A stretch of DNA of 64,000 nucleotides from Pontixanthobacter gangjinensis (GTDB lineage Bacteria > Pseudomonadota > Alphaproteobacteria > Sphingomonadales > Sphingomonadaceae): the NCBI RefSeq assembly GCF_009827545.1, contig NZ_WTYS01000001.1:124001-188000 (forward strand), read 5' to 3'. The first letter of the stretch is position 1. Each line of letters begins with the position of its first letter. A model generated the notes under the pieces. The model saw only the letters and a list, made by a program, of their open reading frames with translations, was not told where the DNA came from and ran no database searches. The position numbers were made by a program, and so were the translations under genes. This document shows positions 26,654-36,257 of this stretch, piece by piece.

Positions 26654-28462
26654 ATGGGGTCGCCACAGTCATATTTGCCAAAAAACTGGTACTGGGTGCC
26701 AGTCGTGGCCGCGCTATATTATGGATTGGCGATTGGCTCGCTAACGCTAACGCAAAACAGCGATGGGATTGCCAGCTTCTGGCCCGGCAGCGGCTTGTTC
26801 GTTGCGGCTTTGCTGTTATCGCGCCAGTCACTTCACGCGTCCATCCTGCTGACGGTAGCGATCGGCAGCGTCATGGCAAACTTGCAAGCCGGATCAACCG
26901 TGCAAGAAGCGCTGGTTTACAGCGCCGCGAATTGTATCGAGGCGCTGATCGTCAGCCGTTTTGCATGCAAGTCAGACGGCTCGCTGGGTTCAATGGATGA
27001 TCCGCGCAGCGTCGTCAGGTTCTTTGGCGGAGCACTAGCGGGCGGCTTTGTCAGCGCGGCGATTGCAACAATGTTTAGCGGGAATTTGTCGGTCCATTTT
27101 TTCCAATCATGGTTTGGCACGGTGGTTCTGGGAATCCTTATCGTGACGCCCGCGATTGTAATGATAGCAAATGCCGCAAACCGCATCTCTGTAAGACCTG
27201 CAAAGCGCGAAATCTTTTGGGCCGGGTTGGCGCTGACGGCGGTGACAGCTATTACTCTGGCGGTATTCTCCCAAAATCAATATCCGCTGCTTTTCGTCAT
27301 CCCGTTATGCGTGATTGGCGCAACCTATCGGCTTGGTGCGCCCGCCGCTGCAGCCAGCGTGGTCATGATTGCGCTGTCCGGGACTTGGGCCACCGCGATG
27401 GGGGATGGCCCGATCAATTTGATGGCGGGAACGACCCAGGCAAAAAATCTTTTCTTTCAATTCTTCCTGCTCAGCCTGCTGTGCGCGGCGTGGCCGCTCT
27501 CAGCCTTGCTTGCTCAAAAGCACCGGCTGTTCGGCGAATTGGCAAACAGCAAGAAACGTCTCGAGCAGGCAGAACGTGCCGCAAATATTGCCCATTGGTA
27601 TTATGAAATCGGATCAAAAAACCTGCATTGGTCAGACGAATTGTTCCGGATTTATGGTATGAGTCTGGATGAAGAACCTTTGCCCAACAGGCGGGCAATA
27701 TTGCGGTATCACCCTGATGACCGGGACATGATCCTGCAAACCTTGATCACCGCTTTGCGCCAGCAATCCGAATATCATTTCGAAGCCCGTATTATTCGTC
27801 CAGGCGGTGAAATTCGTTATGTCACCAGCAGCGGAGAGCCTGACTTCGATGCGCATGGTGAAGTGATTGGCATTTTCGGCATGGTCAAAGATATTACCGA
27901 ACGCGTCGGGGCAATCAAATCGCTGAAAGAAGCCCGCAGCGTGGCCGAACAACAGGCCAAAATCGCCACCCATCTGTCAGAAACCGACTTGCTGACCAAT
28001 ATTGCCAATCGCCGAAAGGTGGTCGGGTTTTTGCAGCAGGCAATTGTAACCGCCGAAAAGACTGGCGAGCCGCTGTCGATCGGGATTCTGGATGTTGACC
28101 ATTTCAAATCGATCAACGACCGTTTCGGCCATCAGGCGGGTGATCACGTGCTGGAGGCCATTGCGGCGACCAGCACCAGCTTCCTGCGCGCAAGCGATTG
28201 TGTGGGCCGTCTGGGCGGCGAAGAATTCCTGTTTGTGCTACCCGGCACGACGAGCGAAGTGGCGATGGCTATCGCCGAGCGCGTGCGCGCCGGCATAATG
28301 AACCTTGATTGGGCCCAGGCCGAGCTTGAGCAAGTGACCGCCTGTGTCGGCATCGCCCAATATGTCGAAGGCGCTGACGAGATGTGGTTGATGCAGGCGG
28401 CTGACGAGGCGCTGTACGAAGCCAAAAAAGCTGGCCGTAACAGGCTGCGCCTCGCCGCCTGA
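26654..28462 (+). CDS. MASE1-PAS-GGDEF diguanylate cyclase
   Basis: A membrane protein of about 602 residues. Residues 1-300 hold about eight hydrophobic segments of MASE1 type ('FWPGSGLFVAALLLSRQSLH'), then a PAS domain ('NIAHWYYEIGSKNLHWSDEL' to 'IFGMVKDITER'), then a GGDEF domain ('DLLTNIANRRKV', 'ILDVDHFKSINDRFGHQAGD'). The active site reads RLGGEEFLF, and RASD five residues earlier is an intact inhibitory I-site. It should make c-di-GMP from GTP, with product inhibition, in response to a signal sensed in the membrane or PAS domain. The ATG at 26654 is preferred; a TTG at 26621 is possible. Confidence 0.93.
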   Translation: MGSPQSYLPKNWYWVPVVAALYYGLAIGSLTLTQNSDGIASFWPGSGLFVAALLLSRQSLHASILLTVAIGSVMANLQAGSTVQEALVYSAANCIEALIVSRFACKSDGSLGSMDDPRSVVRFFGGALAGGFVSAAIATMFSGNLSVHFFQSWFGTVVLGILIVTPAIVMIANAANRISVRPAKREIFWAGLALTAVTAITLAVFSQNQYPLLFVIPLCVIGATYRLGAPAAAASVVMIALSGTWATAMGDGPINLMAGTTQAKNLFFQFFLLSLLCAAWPLSALLAQKHRLFGELANSKKRLEQAERAANIAHWYYEIGSKNLHWSDELFRIYGMSLDEEPLPNRRAILRYHPDDRDMILQTLITALRQQSEYHFEARIIRPGGEIRYVTSSGEPDFDAHGEVIGIFGMVKDITERVGAIKSLKEARSVAEQQAKIATHLSETDLLTNIANRRKVVGFLQQAIVTAEKTGEPLSIGILDVDHFKSINDRFGHQAGDHVLEAIAATSTSFLRASDCVGRLGGEEFLFVLPGTTSEVAMAIAERVRAGIMNLDWAQAELEQVTACVGIAQYVEGADEMWLMQAADEALYEAKKAGRNRLRLAA

Positions 28463-28494
28463 TAATCAGCGTCCGGCGGATACCCTCCTGAACG

Positions 28495-29391
28495 TTAAAG
28501 CGCGTCCTCGTATAATTTGAGCATTCGGCCCCAGGCTCGTTCAGCCTCACCTTTGTCGTAAACCGGTGAATCCAATGTGCACCAGCCATGATCGGCGGCA
28601 TATACTTCAACTTCGGCCATGACACCGGCAGCCGTGGCAGCATCCTTCAAAACCTGTTTATCATCAGGGCTACGCGCATCGTCATTCTGGGCAATTGCGA
28701 ACAGGTAATGTGCCTTCGTCTGGTCGAGCAATTTATGCGGGCTTTGCGCGTTGTCACGCACCAGGCCGCCGCCGTGGAAACTGGCCGCCGCTTTCACGCG
28801 TTCAGGCACCGCCGCAGCAGTAAACACTGTGAACGGTCCGCCCATGCAATAACCGCAGCTGCCAATACCCATGCTCGTGTCGACAGCTGCCTGCGCATCG
28901 AGAAACGCGACCGCAGCCTTGGCATCACGCATGACCGGGTCCGGCCCCAACTGCTCGATCATCGGTGCCAGCTTGGCACGTCCTTCTTCGGTACGCCATT
29001 CCATGAAGCTGCCTAAAACCGGCGCTTTCGCGCTGCGGTAATATTGATTGATCGCCAGAACCGCAAAACCTGCGCCGGCTAACCGCTTTGCCATCATGTG
29101 ATAGGCTTCCCGCAAACCAGCAATGTCCGGCCAAAGGATGACTGCCGGGAACGTACCGCTACCGGGATGGACAAAAAATGCGTCTGCCGTGCCATCAGCA
29201 GTTTCAAAATTGACTGTCTTTTCCACCATTCCGGCATCGGCGATTGTAAGCGCTTCACCCTCCGCTGGGGCGCAGGCAGCGATGGCCGCAGCTCCGCCAA
29301 GGGCCGCGAATTGACGGCGGCTGATCCCGCGCATGGATTCCATCCGTGCCAGCGCCGCATCTTCCTGTTCCCGCGTAAAATCATCGCACAT
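28495..29391 (-). CDS. Dienelactone hydrolase family, Tat lipoprotein
   Basis: A 298-residue alpha/beta hydrolase. The N-terminus has a twin-arginine motif (SRRQFAALGG) leading into a lipobox-like IAAC, so it is probably exported folded and lipid-anchored. The nucleophile elbow GYCMGG carries the cysteine typical of dienelactone hydrolases, and 'DHGWCTLDSPVY' supplies the late histidine. The actual substrate is unknown, and exported members seldom act in chlorocatechol breakdown. The start has GGGAGA upstream. It is convergent with the cyclase gene and divergent from the PQQ dehydrogenase. Confidence 0.9.
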   Translation of the reverse strand: MCDDFTREQEDAALARMESMRGISRRQFAALGGAAAIAACAPAEGEALTIADAGMVEKTVNFETADGTADAFFVHPGSGTFPAVILWPDIAGLREAYHMMAKRLAGAGFAVLAINQYYRSAKAPVLGSFMEWRTEEGRAKLAPMIEQLGPDPVMRDAKAAVAFLDAQAAVDTSMGIGSCGYCMGGPFTVFTAAAVPERVKAAASFHGGGLVRDNAQSPHKLLDQTKAHYLFAIAQNDDARSPDDKQVLKDAATAAGVMAEVEVYAADHGWCTLDSPVYDKGEAERAWGRMLKLYEDAL

Positions 29392-29547
29392 ATTTCATCT
29401 CCCTCTGTGGCGAGTAAGCGATCATGCGGCGTTCCGGTTCCCACGGCAAGTATGGACAGACTCGAATTGCTTCGTCAGAACAGTTGCAAAGGGCGACTGA
29501 ATACAGTGCCCCGAATGTAAAAAGATAAGCTTGTGAGAGGGCGCTTC

Positions 29548-31701
29548 ATGAAAAAATTGGGCTTCGGGGGAATAGCTGCATTGTCGGCCGCGCTGGTGCT
29601 GACCGGCTGCGGACAGCAAGTGGGCGGCGATATGAGCGAGAAAGGCATCAGCGCCGAACGGATGCTGAGCGCGCAATCGGATGATGCCAATTGGATCACC
29701 TATGGCCGCAATTACGAAGAACAGCGCTACTCCCCCCTCACCCAGATCAGCACCGAGAATGTTGGCGAACTCGGACTCGCATGGTCTGCCGATATGGACA
29801 CAGCACGCGGTCAGGAATCGACCCCGCTGGTGATTGACGGGGTGATGTATTTCACCACCGCCTGGAGCAAGGTGAAAGCCTATAACGCCGCAACTGGCGA
29901 GGAAATCTGGACGTATGATCCCGAAGTTCCCGGCGAGACCGGTGTCAAAGCGTGCTGCGATGTCGTCAATCGCGGCCTCGCCGCTTGGGGTGACAGCCTG
30001 TTTCTCGGCACGCTCGACGGTCGCTTAGTCAAACTGGACCGCGAAACCGGAACAGTGAAATGGGAAAAGCAAACTACCGATCCCGAAAAATCCTACACCA
30101 TTACCGGCGCGCCTCGCATCATCGATGGCCGCGTGCTGATCGGCAATGGCGGCGCAGAATTTGGCGTGCGCGGATATTTTGCCGCCTATGACGCGGGCAG
30201 CGGCGACGAATTGTGGAGGTTCTACACCGTCCCGGCGGGCGACGAGGACGAGAACTCTCCTGAATATTTGCAAAAAGCCGCAGAAACATGGTCTGGCGGA
30301 GTGCTCGGCAGTGAAAACGGCATTGGCGGCGGCGGAACCGTGTGGGACGCGATGGCCTATGACCCCAATCTCGATCTGCTGTATATCGGGGTCGGCAATG
30401 GCAGCCCGTGGAATCGCGCCTATCGCAGCCCCGGCAAAGACGGCACCGGCGAAGGCGACAATCTGTATCTTTCGAGCATCGTCGCGGTGCGCCCCACCAC
30501 CGGCGAATATGTCTGGCATTACCAGACAACCCCGGGCGAGACATGGGACTTTACTGCCACCCAGCACATCATGCTCGCCGATCTCGAAATCGAGGGTAAG
30601 CCCCGCAAAGTTCTGATGCAGGCCCCGAAAAACGGCTTCTTCTATGTGCTTGACCGCGAGACGGGAGAATTCATCAGCGGCGATCCCTATGTCACCGTGA
30701 ATTGGGCGACAGGTATCGACGAAAATGGCCGGCCGATTGAAAACCCCGAGACGCGGATCGACAAGACCGGAAAGCCGGCCCTCGTCGCGCCGGGCGCATT
30801 GGGAGGCCACAACTGGCACCCGATGGCGTATCACCCCGGCGAAGGATTGGTCTATATTCCCGCCTTCGAAGCGGCGATGATGTATGCCCCCGAAGCCAAT
30901 TGGAAGCCCGACCCCAATCGCGGGTTCAATGTCGGGTTTGATCTGGCCGCAGGCGATCTTCCGCCAGACGAGGGCTTCCGCCGCGAAGTGGCTGGCACGC
31001 TGAAAGGAATGTTGGTTGCATGGGATCCGGTTGCGAAGAAACCGCGCTGGACTGTCGAGCATCCAGGACCGTGGAATGGCGGCTTGCTCGCAACCGGCGG
31101 CGGGCTTGTATTCCAAGGCACCGCAGGCAGCGAATTCAACGCCTATGATGCTGCGAACGGTAAAAAGCTGTGGAGCTTCGCCGCGCAAACTGGCGTCGTA
31201 GCCCCGCCCATCACCTACACCGTGGATGGCGAGCAATATATCGCGGTCCTCGCTGGATGGGGTGGTGCCTATGCCATAACCGTCGATGGCGATTTGCTTA
31301 ACCGCAAGGCACCTGTGCGCAATGTCAGCCGGATGCTGGTGTTCAAAATCGGGGGCAAGGCCGAATTGCCTGCGAAAATCGACATGGCCAAAATGCCGCT
31401 CGACCCGCCACCAAGCCGCGCCTCGGCCGACGTGATTGCCGCTGGCGGCAAAAGCTATGCCCGCTATTGCGCGGTGTGCCACGCACCGGGCGCGGTCGGC
31501 TCAACCGTTCTGCCAGACCTTCGCCGCAGTGGTTCTCTGGTCAATCCAGCCGCATGGCAAAGTATCGTCCATGACGGCGCGCTCAAGGATAATGGCATGG
31601 CCAGCTTTAAAGGCTCGCTGACCAAGGAGCAGATCGACGCAATCCGCGAATGGGTGATCTTCCGCGCCAATCAGGACAAGGTGATGAAATCGGAGCAATA
31701 G
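29548..31701 (+). CDS. PQQ-dependent alcohol dehydrogenase with C-terminal cytochrome c (lipoprotein)
   Basis: A 717-residue quinohaemoprotein. The N-terminus is a lipoprotein signal ending in the lipobox LTGC. The eight-bladed propeller carries the adjacent-cysteine pair 'KACCDVVNRG' that stacks on PQQ, and 'TTPGETWDFTATQHIM' holds the catalytic aspartate region. The last 90 residues are a cytochrome c domain with CAVCH. It oxidises an alcohol or aldehyde in the periplasm and passes electrons to the respiratory chain. Start at 29548 has GAGAGG upstream and fits the signal peptide. No pqq biosynthesis genes lie in the window. Confidence 0.94.
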   Translation: MKKLGFGGIAALSAALVLTGCGQQVGGDMSEKGISAERMLSAQSDDANWITYGRNYEEQRYSPLTQISTENVGELGLAWSADMDTARGQESTPLVIDGVMYFTTAWSKVKAYNAATGEEIWTYDPEVPGETGVKACCDVVNRGLAAWGDSLFLGTLDGRLVKLDRETGTVKWEKQTTDPEKSYTITGAPRIIDGRVLIGNGGAEFGVRGYFAAYDAGSGDELWRFYTVPAGDEDENSPEYLQKAAETWSGGVLGSENGIGGGGTVWDAMAYDPNLDLLYIGVGNGSPWNRAYRSPGKDGTGEGDNLYLSSIVAVRPTTGEYVWHYQTTPGETWDFTATQHIMLADLEIEGKPRKVLMQAPKNGFFYVLDRETGEFISGDPYVTVNWATGIDENGRPIENPETRIDKTGKPALVAPGALGGHNWHPMAYHPGEGLVYIPAFEAAMMYAPEANWKPDPNRGFNVGFDLAAGDLPPDEGFRREVAGTLKGMLVAWDPVAKKPRWTVEHPGPWNGGLLATGGGLVFQGTAGSEFNAYDAANGKKLWSFAAQTGVVAPPITYTVDGEQYIAVLAGWGGAYAITVDGDLLNRKAPVRNVSRMLVFKIGGKAELPAKIDMAKMPLDPPPSRASADVIAAGGKSYARYCAVCHAPGAVGSTVLPDLRRSGSLVNPAAWQSIVHDGALKDNGMASFKGSLTKEQIDAIREWVIFRANQDKVMKSEQ

Positions 31702-31712
31702 GCGGCCAGTCA

Positions 31713-32603
31713 TTGTCGGCGCAGCCCACAACGCAGCAGCTAATCCTTCACCATGGCCCGCTGGCGTTCAGCGCCGCGGCCATGGGCGAAGGGCCGCTGG
31801 TCCTGTGTCTCCACGGCTTTCCCGACAATGCCAATTCCTTCCGTCACCAATTGCCGTTTTTAGCGGCAGCCGGATACCGCGCCGTCGCTGTGACTTTGCG
31901 AGGCTATGAACCAAGTTCGCAGCCGGCAGATGGCGATTATTCCATGCAAGCATTGGTGGCTGATGTGCTCGCTTGGGTGGAAGAGCTGGACGCCGGGCCT
32001 GTTCACTTGATCGGTCATGATTGGGGCGCGGCCATCGCCTATTCCGCTGCGGCCTTCGCGCCCGATAAATTCCGCAGTATTGCCGCGCTAGCCGTGCCGC
32101 ACCCCGGCCGCTTCAGCGCAGAGGCCCGCCGCCACCCGAAACAGGCTTTGCTATCATGGTACATGCTGTTTTTCCAATTGCGCGGCCTGTCCGAGCGGGC
32201 TGTAAGATGGAACAATTTCGCGCTCCTCAAGCGCCTTTGGAACAAATGGAGCCCTGGCTGGGATGGGCCCGATGCGGTGATGGAAGATGTGCTGGCGACA
32301 TTCCGCAAACCGGGGGTCCTGACCGCCTCGCTCGGTTATTACCGCGCTGCACTTGGCCGCAAAAAACAGGGCGCACCATCCAAATCGCAGGCTGCTTTCA
32401 AGCTGACAATCCCGGTTCTGGCAATGTCGGGAGAGGAGGACGGCTGCGTTGACTCAGAAGTGTTCGAGCAACTGCTTTATGATGAAGACTATACCGCCGG
32501 CTTGAAGTTCGAGCGGGTTCGGGGCGCGGGTCATTTCCTGCATCAGGAACGTCCAGACGCATGCAATCGGATATTGCTCGAATGGTTGAATTCTAACGAC
32601 TGA
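31713..32603 (+). CDS. Alpha/beta hydrolase, epoxide hydrolase-like
   Basis: A 296-residue alpha/beta hydrolase with 'LCLHGFPDNANSFRHQLPFL' (the HGFP oxyanion loop) and the nucleophile elbow GHDWGAA, where aspartate rather than serine is the nucleophile, as in epoxide hydrolases and haloalkane dehalogenases. The C-terminal histidine lies in 'GAGHFLHQERP'. The frame opens at an ATG at 31650 inside the previous gene. I prefer the TTG at 31713, which leaves an 11-base gap, but this is uncertain. Cotranscription with the PQQ dehydrogenase is likely. Confidence 0.85.
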   Translation: MSAQPTTQQLILHHGPLAFSAAAMGEGPLVLCLHGFPDNANSFRHQLPFLAAAGYRAVAVTLRGYEPSSQPADGDYSMQALVADVLAWVEELDAGPVHLIGHDWGAAIAYSAAAFAPDKFRSIAALAVPHPGRFSAEARRHPKQALLSWYMLFFQLRGLSERAVRWNNFALLKRLWNKWSPGWDGPDAVMEDVLATFRKPGVLTASLGYYRAALGRKKQGAPSKSQAAFKLTIPVLAMSGEEDGCVDSEVFEQLLYDEDYTAGLKFERVRGAGHFLHQERPDACNRILLEWLNSND

Positions 32604-32737
32604 GAACAAATCATCTGCGCCCGATTCAAGGCATTTTACCCTGCCGTAATGGCCTTGCCCATGGTAAGTTGCCAACAAAGACCAACTCGATTCGCGCCGG
32701 GCAAGCGCAACGCGACAAACAATAATGGGAGATTCCA

Positions 32738-34162
32738 ATGCCAACTTCTTACAAGAACCTGATCGATGGCGAGCTCGTCGAAACTTCGGCAACGATGGAG
32801 GTTTTGAACCCCGCAAACGAAGAAGTCATCGGTCTGGTGCCGTCCTGCGGCGAAGCCGAGCTGGACCGTGCGGTTGCCGCTGCCCGCAAAGCGTTCAAGA
32901 CATGGTCCAAGACCCCGATTGAAGACCGCCGCGCAGTAATTCAGGCAATGGCCGGTGCGATCAAGGAAAATGCTGACGAGCTGTACCGCCTCCTGACCAG
33001 CGAACAGGGCAAGCCGCACGATCAAGCCAAGGGCGAGATTTTCGGCGCAGCGGGGATGATGGCCGCGCAATCTACACTCAGCCTTGATGATGTGATCAAT
33101 GAAGACAGTGACACCCGCCTCAGCCGCACCCGCCGCGTGCCCGTGGGCGTAGTTGGCGGCATCGTGCCGTGGAACTTCCCGGTAATGATGGCGATGCAGA
33201 AAATCGCTCCTGCTATTCTCAGCGGCTGCACCATCGTGCTCAAGCCTTCGCCCTTCACTCCACTGGCTACTTTGCGGATTGCGGAATTGATTAAAGACAT
33301 CGCACCGGCCGGCGTGGTCAATATTATCACTGGCGAAGACAGCCTCGGACCGCTGATCACCAGCCATCCGGACATCGACAAGATCACGTTCACCGGCTCG
33401 ACCGCAACCGGCAAAAAAATCATGGAAGGCGCGTCGAAAGATTTGAAGCGCATCACGCTGGAACTTGGCGGCAATGACGCATCAATTGTATTGCCCGACG
33501 CTGATGTGTCAAAAGTGGCCGAACAATTGTTCTGGTCCAGCTTCAGCAATGCAGGACAAATCTGCGTCGCGGCCAAACGCATCTATATCCACGAAGATAT
33601 TTATGACGAAATGTCGGCGGCAATTGCCGAAGTCGCCAAGAATGTGAAAGTCGGTGACGGTAGCGAGCAAGGCACCGGCGTCGGCCCGATCCAGAACAAG
33701 AAGCAATTCGACCGCGTCGTCGAACTGATCGAAGATGCCAAGTCAAGCGGCTACAAATTCCTCGTTGGCGGCGAAGTCGATCCGTCGGGTAGTGGATATT
33801 ATGTGCCAATCACCATTCTCGACAATCCGCCCGAAGATGCACGGATCGTGGCCGAGGAACAATTTGGGCCAGTAATGCCACTGATGAAGTTCAGCACCGA
33901 AGAAGAAGTCATCAGCCGCGCAAATGCTTCTGAATACGGACTGGCTGGCGCGGTGTGGACTGGCGACGCGGAAAACGGCGTGAAAATCGCCGAGCAACTG
34001 GAAACCGGCACCGTATGGGTGAACGAATACCTACACCTCAGCCCCTTCGCCCCTTTCGGCGGCCACAAGCAATCAGGCTTCGGCGCGGAATACGGCATCG
34101 AGGGCCTGAAAGAATTCACCTATGCGCAGGTGATTACGGTGAAAAAAGAAGCCGCTGCTTGA
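32738..34162 (+). CDS. NAD(P)-dependent aldehyde dehydrogenase
   Basis: A 474-residue aldehyde dehydrogenase. The oxyanion region 'GGIVPWNFPVMMAMQKIAPA', the cofactor segment 'FTGSTATGKKIMEGASKDLK', the catalytic glutamate in 'LELGGNDASIV' and the nucleophilic cysteine in 'NAGQICVAAKRIY' are all present. GGGAGA stands five bases before the ATG. Lying after the alcohol dehydrogenase and hydrolase genes, it could oxidise the resulting aldehyde; the substrate cannot be read from sequence. Confidence 0.93.
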   Translation: MPTSYKNLIDGELVETSATMEVLNPANEEVIGLVPSCGEAELDRAVAAARKAFKTWSKTPIEDRRAVIQAMAGAIKENADELYRLLTSEQGKPHDQAKGEIFGAAGMMAAQSTLSLDDVINEDSDTRLSRTRRVPVGVVGGIVPWNFPVMMAMQKIAPAILSGCTIVLKPSPFTPLATLRIAELIKDIAPAGVVNIITGEDSLGPLITSHPDIDKITFTGSTATGKKIMEGASKDLKRITLELGGNDASIVLPDADVSKVAEQLFWSSFSNAGQICVAAKRIYIHEDIYDEMSAAIAEVAKNVKVGDGSEQGTGVGPIQNKKQFDRVVELIEDAKSSGYKFLVGGEVDPSGSGYYVPITILDNPPEDARIVAEEQFGPVMPLMKFSTEEEVISRANASEYGLAGAVWTGDAENGVKIAEQLETGTVWVNEYLHLSPFAPFGGHKQSGFGAEYGIEGLKEFTYAQVITVKKEAAA

Positions 34163-34178
34163 CGTATTAAGCGGAGTA

Positions 34179-34206
34179 TCGGGGGTTAGCGGAAGCTACC
34201 CCCCGA
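34179..34206. terminator. Convergent-gene hairpin between aldehyde dehydrogenase and purU
   Basis: Arms TCGGGGGTTAGC and GCTACCCCCCGA pair over 12 positions with one mismatch around a GGAA loop. It starts 17 bases after the aldehyde dehydrogenase stop and covers the purU stop codon. No T-run follows on either side, so termination is plausible but not certain. Confidence 0.45.
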
Positions 34207-35050
34207 ACACCACCGTACGCTGACCGTTCAGGAGCACACGTTCCTCAAGATGTAGCCGCACCGCCTGCGCGAGCACGCGGCTTTCGATATCGCGGCCTTT
34301 GCGGACTAGGTCTTCGGGGCTGTCGGCATGGCTAATTGCCTCTACCGATTGATGGATTATCGGGCCTTCATCGAGGTCGGGTGTGACATAATGCGCGGTT
34401 GCACCGATCATTTTGACCCCGCGGGCGTGTGCCTGATGATAGGGTTTCGCGCCCTTGAAACCGGGCAGGAAGCTGTGGTGAATGTTGATGCAGCGCCCTG
34501 CGAAATGCGCCGACTGCTCGTCCGACAATATCTGCATATAGCGTGCTAGCACGATCAATTCTGCACCGCTTTCTTCGGCGATGGCGCGCACCTGCGCCTC
34601 TTGCTCGGCCTTGGTTTCGCGAGCGACAGGCAAGTGGTGAAACGGCAGGCCACTGAGATCGGTATGGCTGATTGCTTCAGCGGGATGATTGGAAACTATC
34701 GCCACAGGTTCCATCGGCAATTCGCCAATACGCCAACGATAGAGCAGACTGGCTAGGCAATGGTCGAACTTGCTGACCATTATCATGACCCGCCGAGGGC
34801 GGTCACGCTGGGTTAGCTTCCAGCGCATCCCGAATTTGGCAGCTATCGGTGCAAATTCAGTGCGTAAATCCTCACGCGGCGTACCATCGGGATCAAACTC
34901 GACCCGCATAAAGAACGCATCGCTGTCACGGTCGTTAAATTGCTGCGCCTCCAGCACATTGCCGCCGCGCTCGAACAGGAAATTCGTGACCCGCGCGGTG
35001 ATCCCGGGCCGGTCTGCGCAGCTAAGTGTCAGGACAAGCGGATCAGCCAT
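34196..35050 (-). CDS. purU: Formyltetrahydrofolate deformylase
   Basis: A 284-residue protein with an N-terminal ACT domain ('[20 protein letters not shown]') and a C-terminal formyltransferase fold ('[20 protein letters not shown]', '[20 protein letters not shown]', '[20 protein letters not shown]'). It splits 10-formyl-THF into formate and THF, balancing one-carbon pools. Formate is the substrate of PurT, encoded at 40022-41191. The start overlaps the stop of the nitronate monooxygenase gene by one base (TAATG). Confidence 0.95.
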   Translation of the reverse strand: MADPLVLTLSCADRPGITARVTNFLFERGGNVLEAQQFNDRDSDAFFMRVEFDPDGTPREDLRTEFAPIAAKFGMRWKLTQRDRPRRVMIMVSKFDHCLASLLYRWRIGELPMEPVAIVSNHPAEAISHTDLSGLPFHHLPVARETKAEQEAQVRAIAEESGAELIVLARYMQILSDEQSAHFAGRCINIHHSFLPGFKGAKPYHQAHARGVKMIGATAHYVTPDLDEGPIIHQSVEAISHADSPEDLVRKGRDIESRVLAQAVRLHLEERVLLNGQRTVVFGG

Positions 35051-36060
35051 TACCTGCGGCTCAGCGCCTCTTCGCTTTGCGTCATCAGCTTTTGCATGAT
35101 GTCGGCAACGGGCTCTTCTTCTTTAAGCATACCGACCGATTGGCCAGCCATGATCGAGCCGCTTTCGACATCCCCGTCGACAACTGCGCGGCGGAGTGCG
35201 CCGGCCCAGAAATGTTCGATCTGCAATTGCGCTTCGCCCATTTCGATTTCACCTGCGTCGAGCTGTTTAGCGACTTCGATTTGCTTGGCGGTGAATTCTT
35301 CGGAGCCCTTGTTCTTCAAAGCGCGGACCGGGATAACCGGCAGGCGCGGATCGACCTGAACGCTGGTGATCGCATCGCGGGCGTTGGCGCGAAAGAAAGC
35401 TTTCTTGAAATTCTCATGCGCGATGCTTTCTTTGGCGCAGGCAAACCGAGTACCGAGCTGTACGCCCACCGCTCCCATTTCCAGGTAACCTGCAATCGCC
35501 TGACCACGCCCGATCCCGCCTGCGACAAACACCAGATGATCGTCCGCCAATTCGGGCAGAAATTCCTGCGCCAGCACGCTGGTTGAAACGGGGCCGATAT
35601 GGCCGCCTGCTTCCATGCCTTCGATCACCAAAGCATCGCCGCCACTGCGGAGCAGTTTTTTCGCCAGTGCCAGCGTTGGGGCGAACACAATCACTTTTGC
35701 GCCGAAAGCCTTGATCGCCTCGACGCTGCCCTTGGGCGGGATGCCGCCGGCCAGCACCACATGGGTCACGCCGTGTTTGTTGCAAACTTCGATCAGCTCG
35801 AACAGCATCGGGTGCATGGTGATAAGGTTTACGCCGAAGGGTTTGTCCGTCATCGCTTTGGTTGCCGCAATCTCACCATCGAGCAATTCGGGCGTCATCG
35901 CGCCGCAGGCAATAACCCCGAAACCGCCAGCATTGGAAATTGCCGAAACGAGGTTCCGCTCGCTCACCCAGCTCATCGCCCCGCACAAGATCGCATATTC
36001 GCTGCCGAGGAAATCGGTGCCGCGCTGCATCAGCGCAGAGGTTTTGGGAAAGCTGGTCAT
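35050..36060 (-). CDS. Nitronate monooxygenase (2-nitropropane dioxygenase family)
   Basis: A 336-residue FMN TIM-barrel protein. '[20 protein letters not shown]' and '[14 protein letters not shown]' bind flavin, '[11 protein letters not shown]' carries the family histidine, and '[20 protein letters not shown]' binds phosphate. It would oxidise alkyl nitronates to carbonyl plus nitrite; some members are trans-2-enoyl-ACP reductases. The ATG at 36060 has CGGAGT upstream; the frame runs open to 36102. Coupled to purU; divergent from katG. Confidence 0.9.
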   Translation of the reverse strand: MTSFPKTSALMQRGTDFLGSEYAILCGAMSWVSERNLVSAISNAGGFGVIACGAMTPELLDGEIAATKAMTDKPFGVNLITMHPMLFELIEVCNKHGVTHVVLAGGIPPKGSVEAIKAFGAKVIVFAPTLALAKKLLRSGGDALVIEGMEAGGHIGPVSTSVLAQEFLPELADDHLVFVAGGIGRGQAIAGYLEMGAVGVQLGTRFACAKESIAHENFKKAFFRANARDAITSVQVDPRLPVIPVRALKNKGSEEFTAKQIEVAKQLDAGEIEMGEAQLQIEHFWAGALRRAVVDGDVESGSIMAGQSVGMLKEEEPVADIMQKLMTQSEEALSRR

Positions 36061-36156
36061 GAATACTCCGGAAAAATAGAACCTGCGCCTTATGACAGTC
36101 ACAGTTTTCGGGCAAGGCAGGCTGGCAAAGCGGATACTGCGCCCAATTCAGCCTAG

Positions 36157-36202
36157 AATCGGATAATCCGATTAGACTGATGGCTTTAATCGTTTCGATT
36201 AA
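36157..36202. promoter_or_regulatory. Two inverted repeats ahead of katG
   Basis: AATCGGAT-A-ATCCGATT (36157-36173) and TTAATCG-TTT-CGATTAA (36186-36202) are perfect inverted repeats, 29 bases centre to centre, each built of AATCG/CGATT half-sites. They lie 55 bases before the katG start and about 100 from the divergent start. An operator array, perhaps for a LysR-type peroxide regulator such as OxyR, is plausible; the match to the OxyR consensus is poor. Confidence 0.5.
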
Positions 36203-36257
36203 TCTAGCCGCGCATGGTAAGGTTCTACAGAGATTCAATTTTTGAGAGGAATTCCCA

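Noticed and set aside
28495-29391. Assigning the dienelactone hydrolase to chlorocatechol degradation
   Set aside because: It has a Tat lipoprotein signal and no catechol-pathway neighbours.
30025-31482. 485-residue open frame antisense to the PQQ dehydrogenase
   Set aside because: Composition shadow of a well-supported gene; no recognisable protein features.
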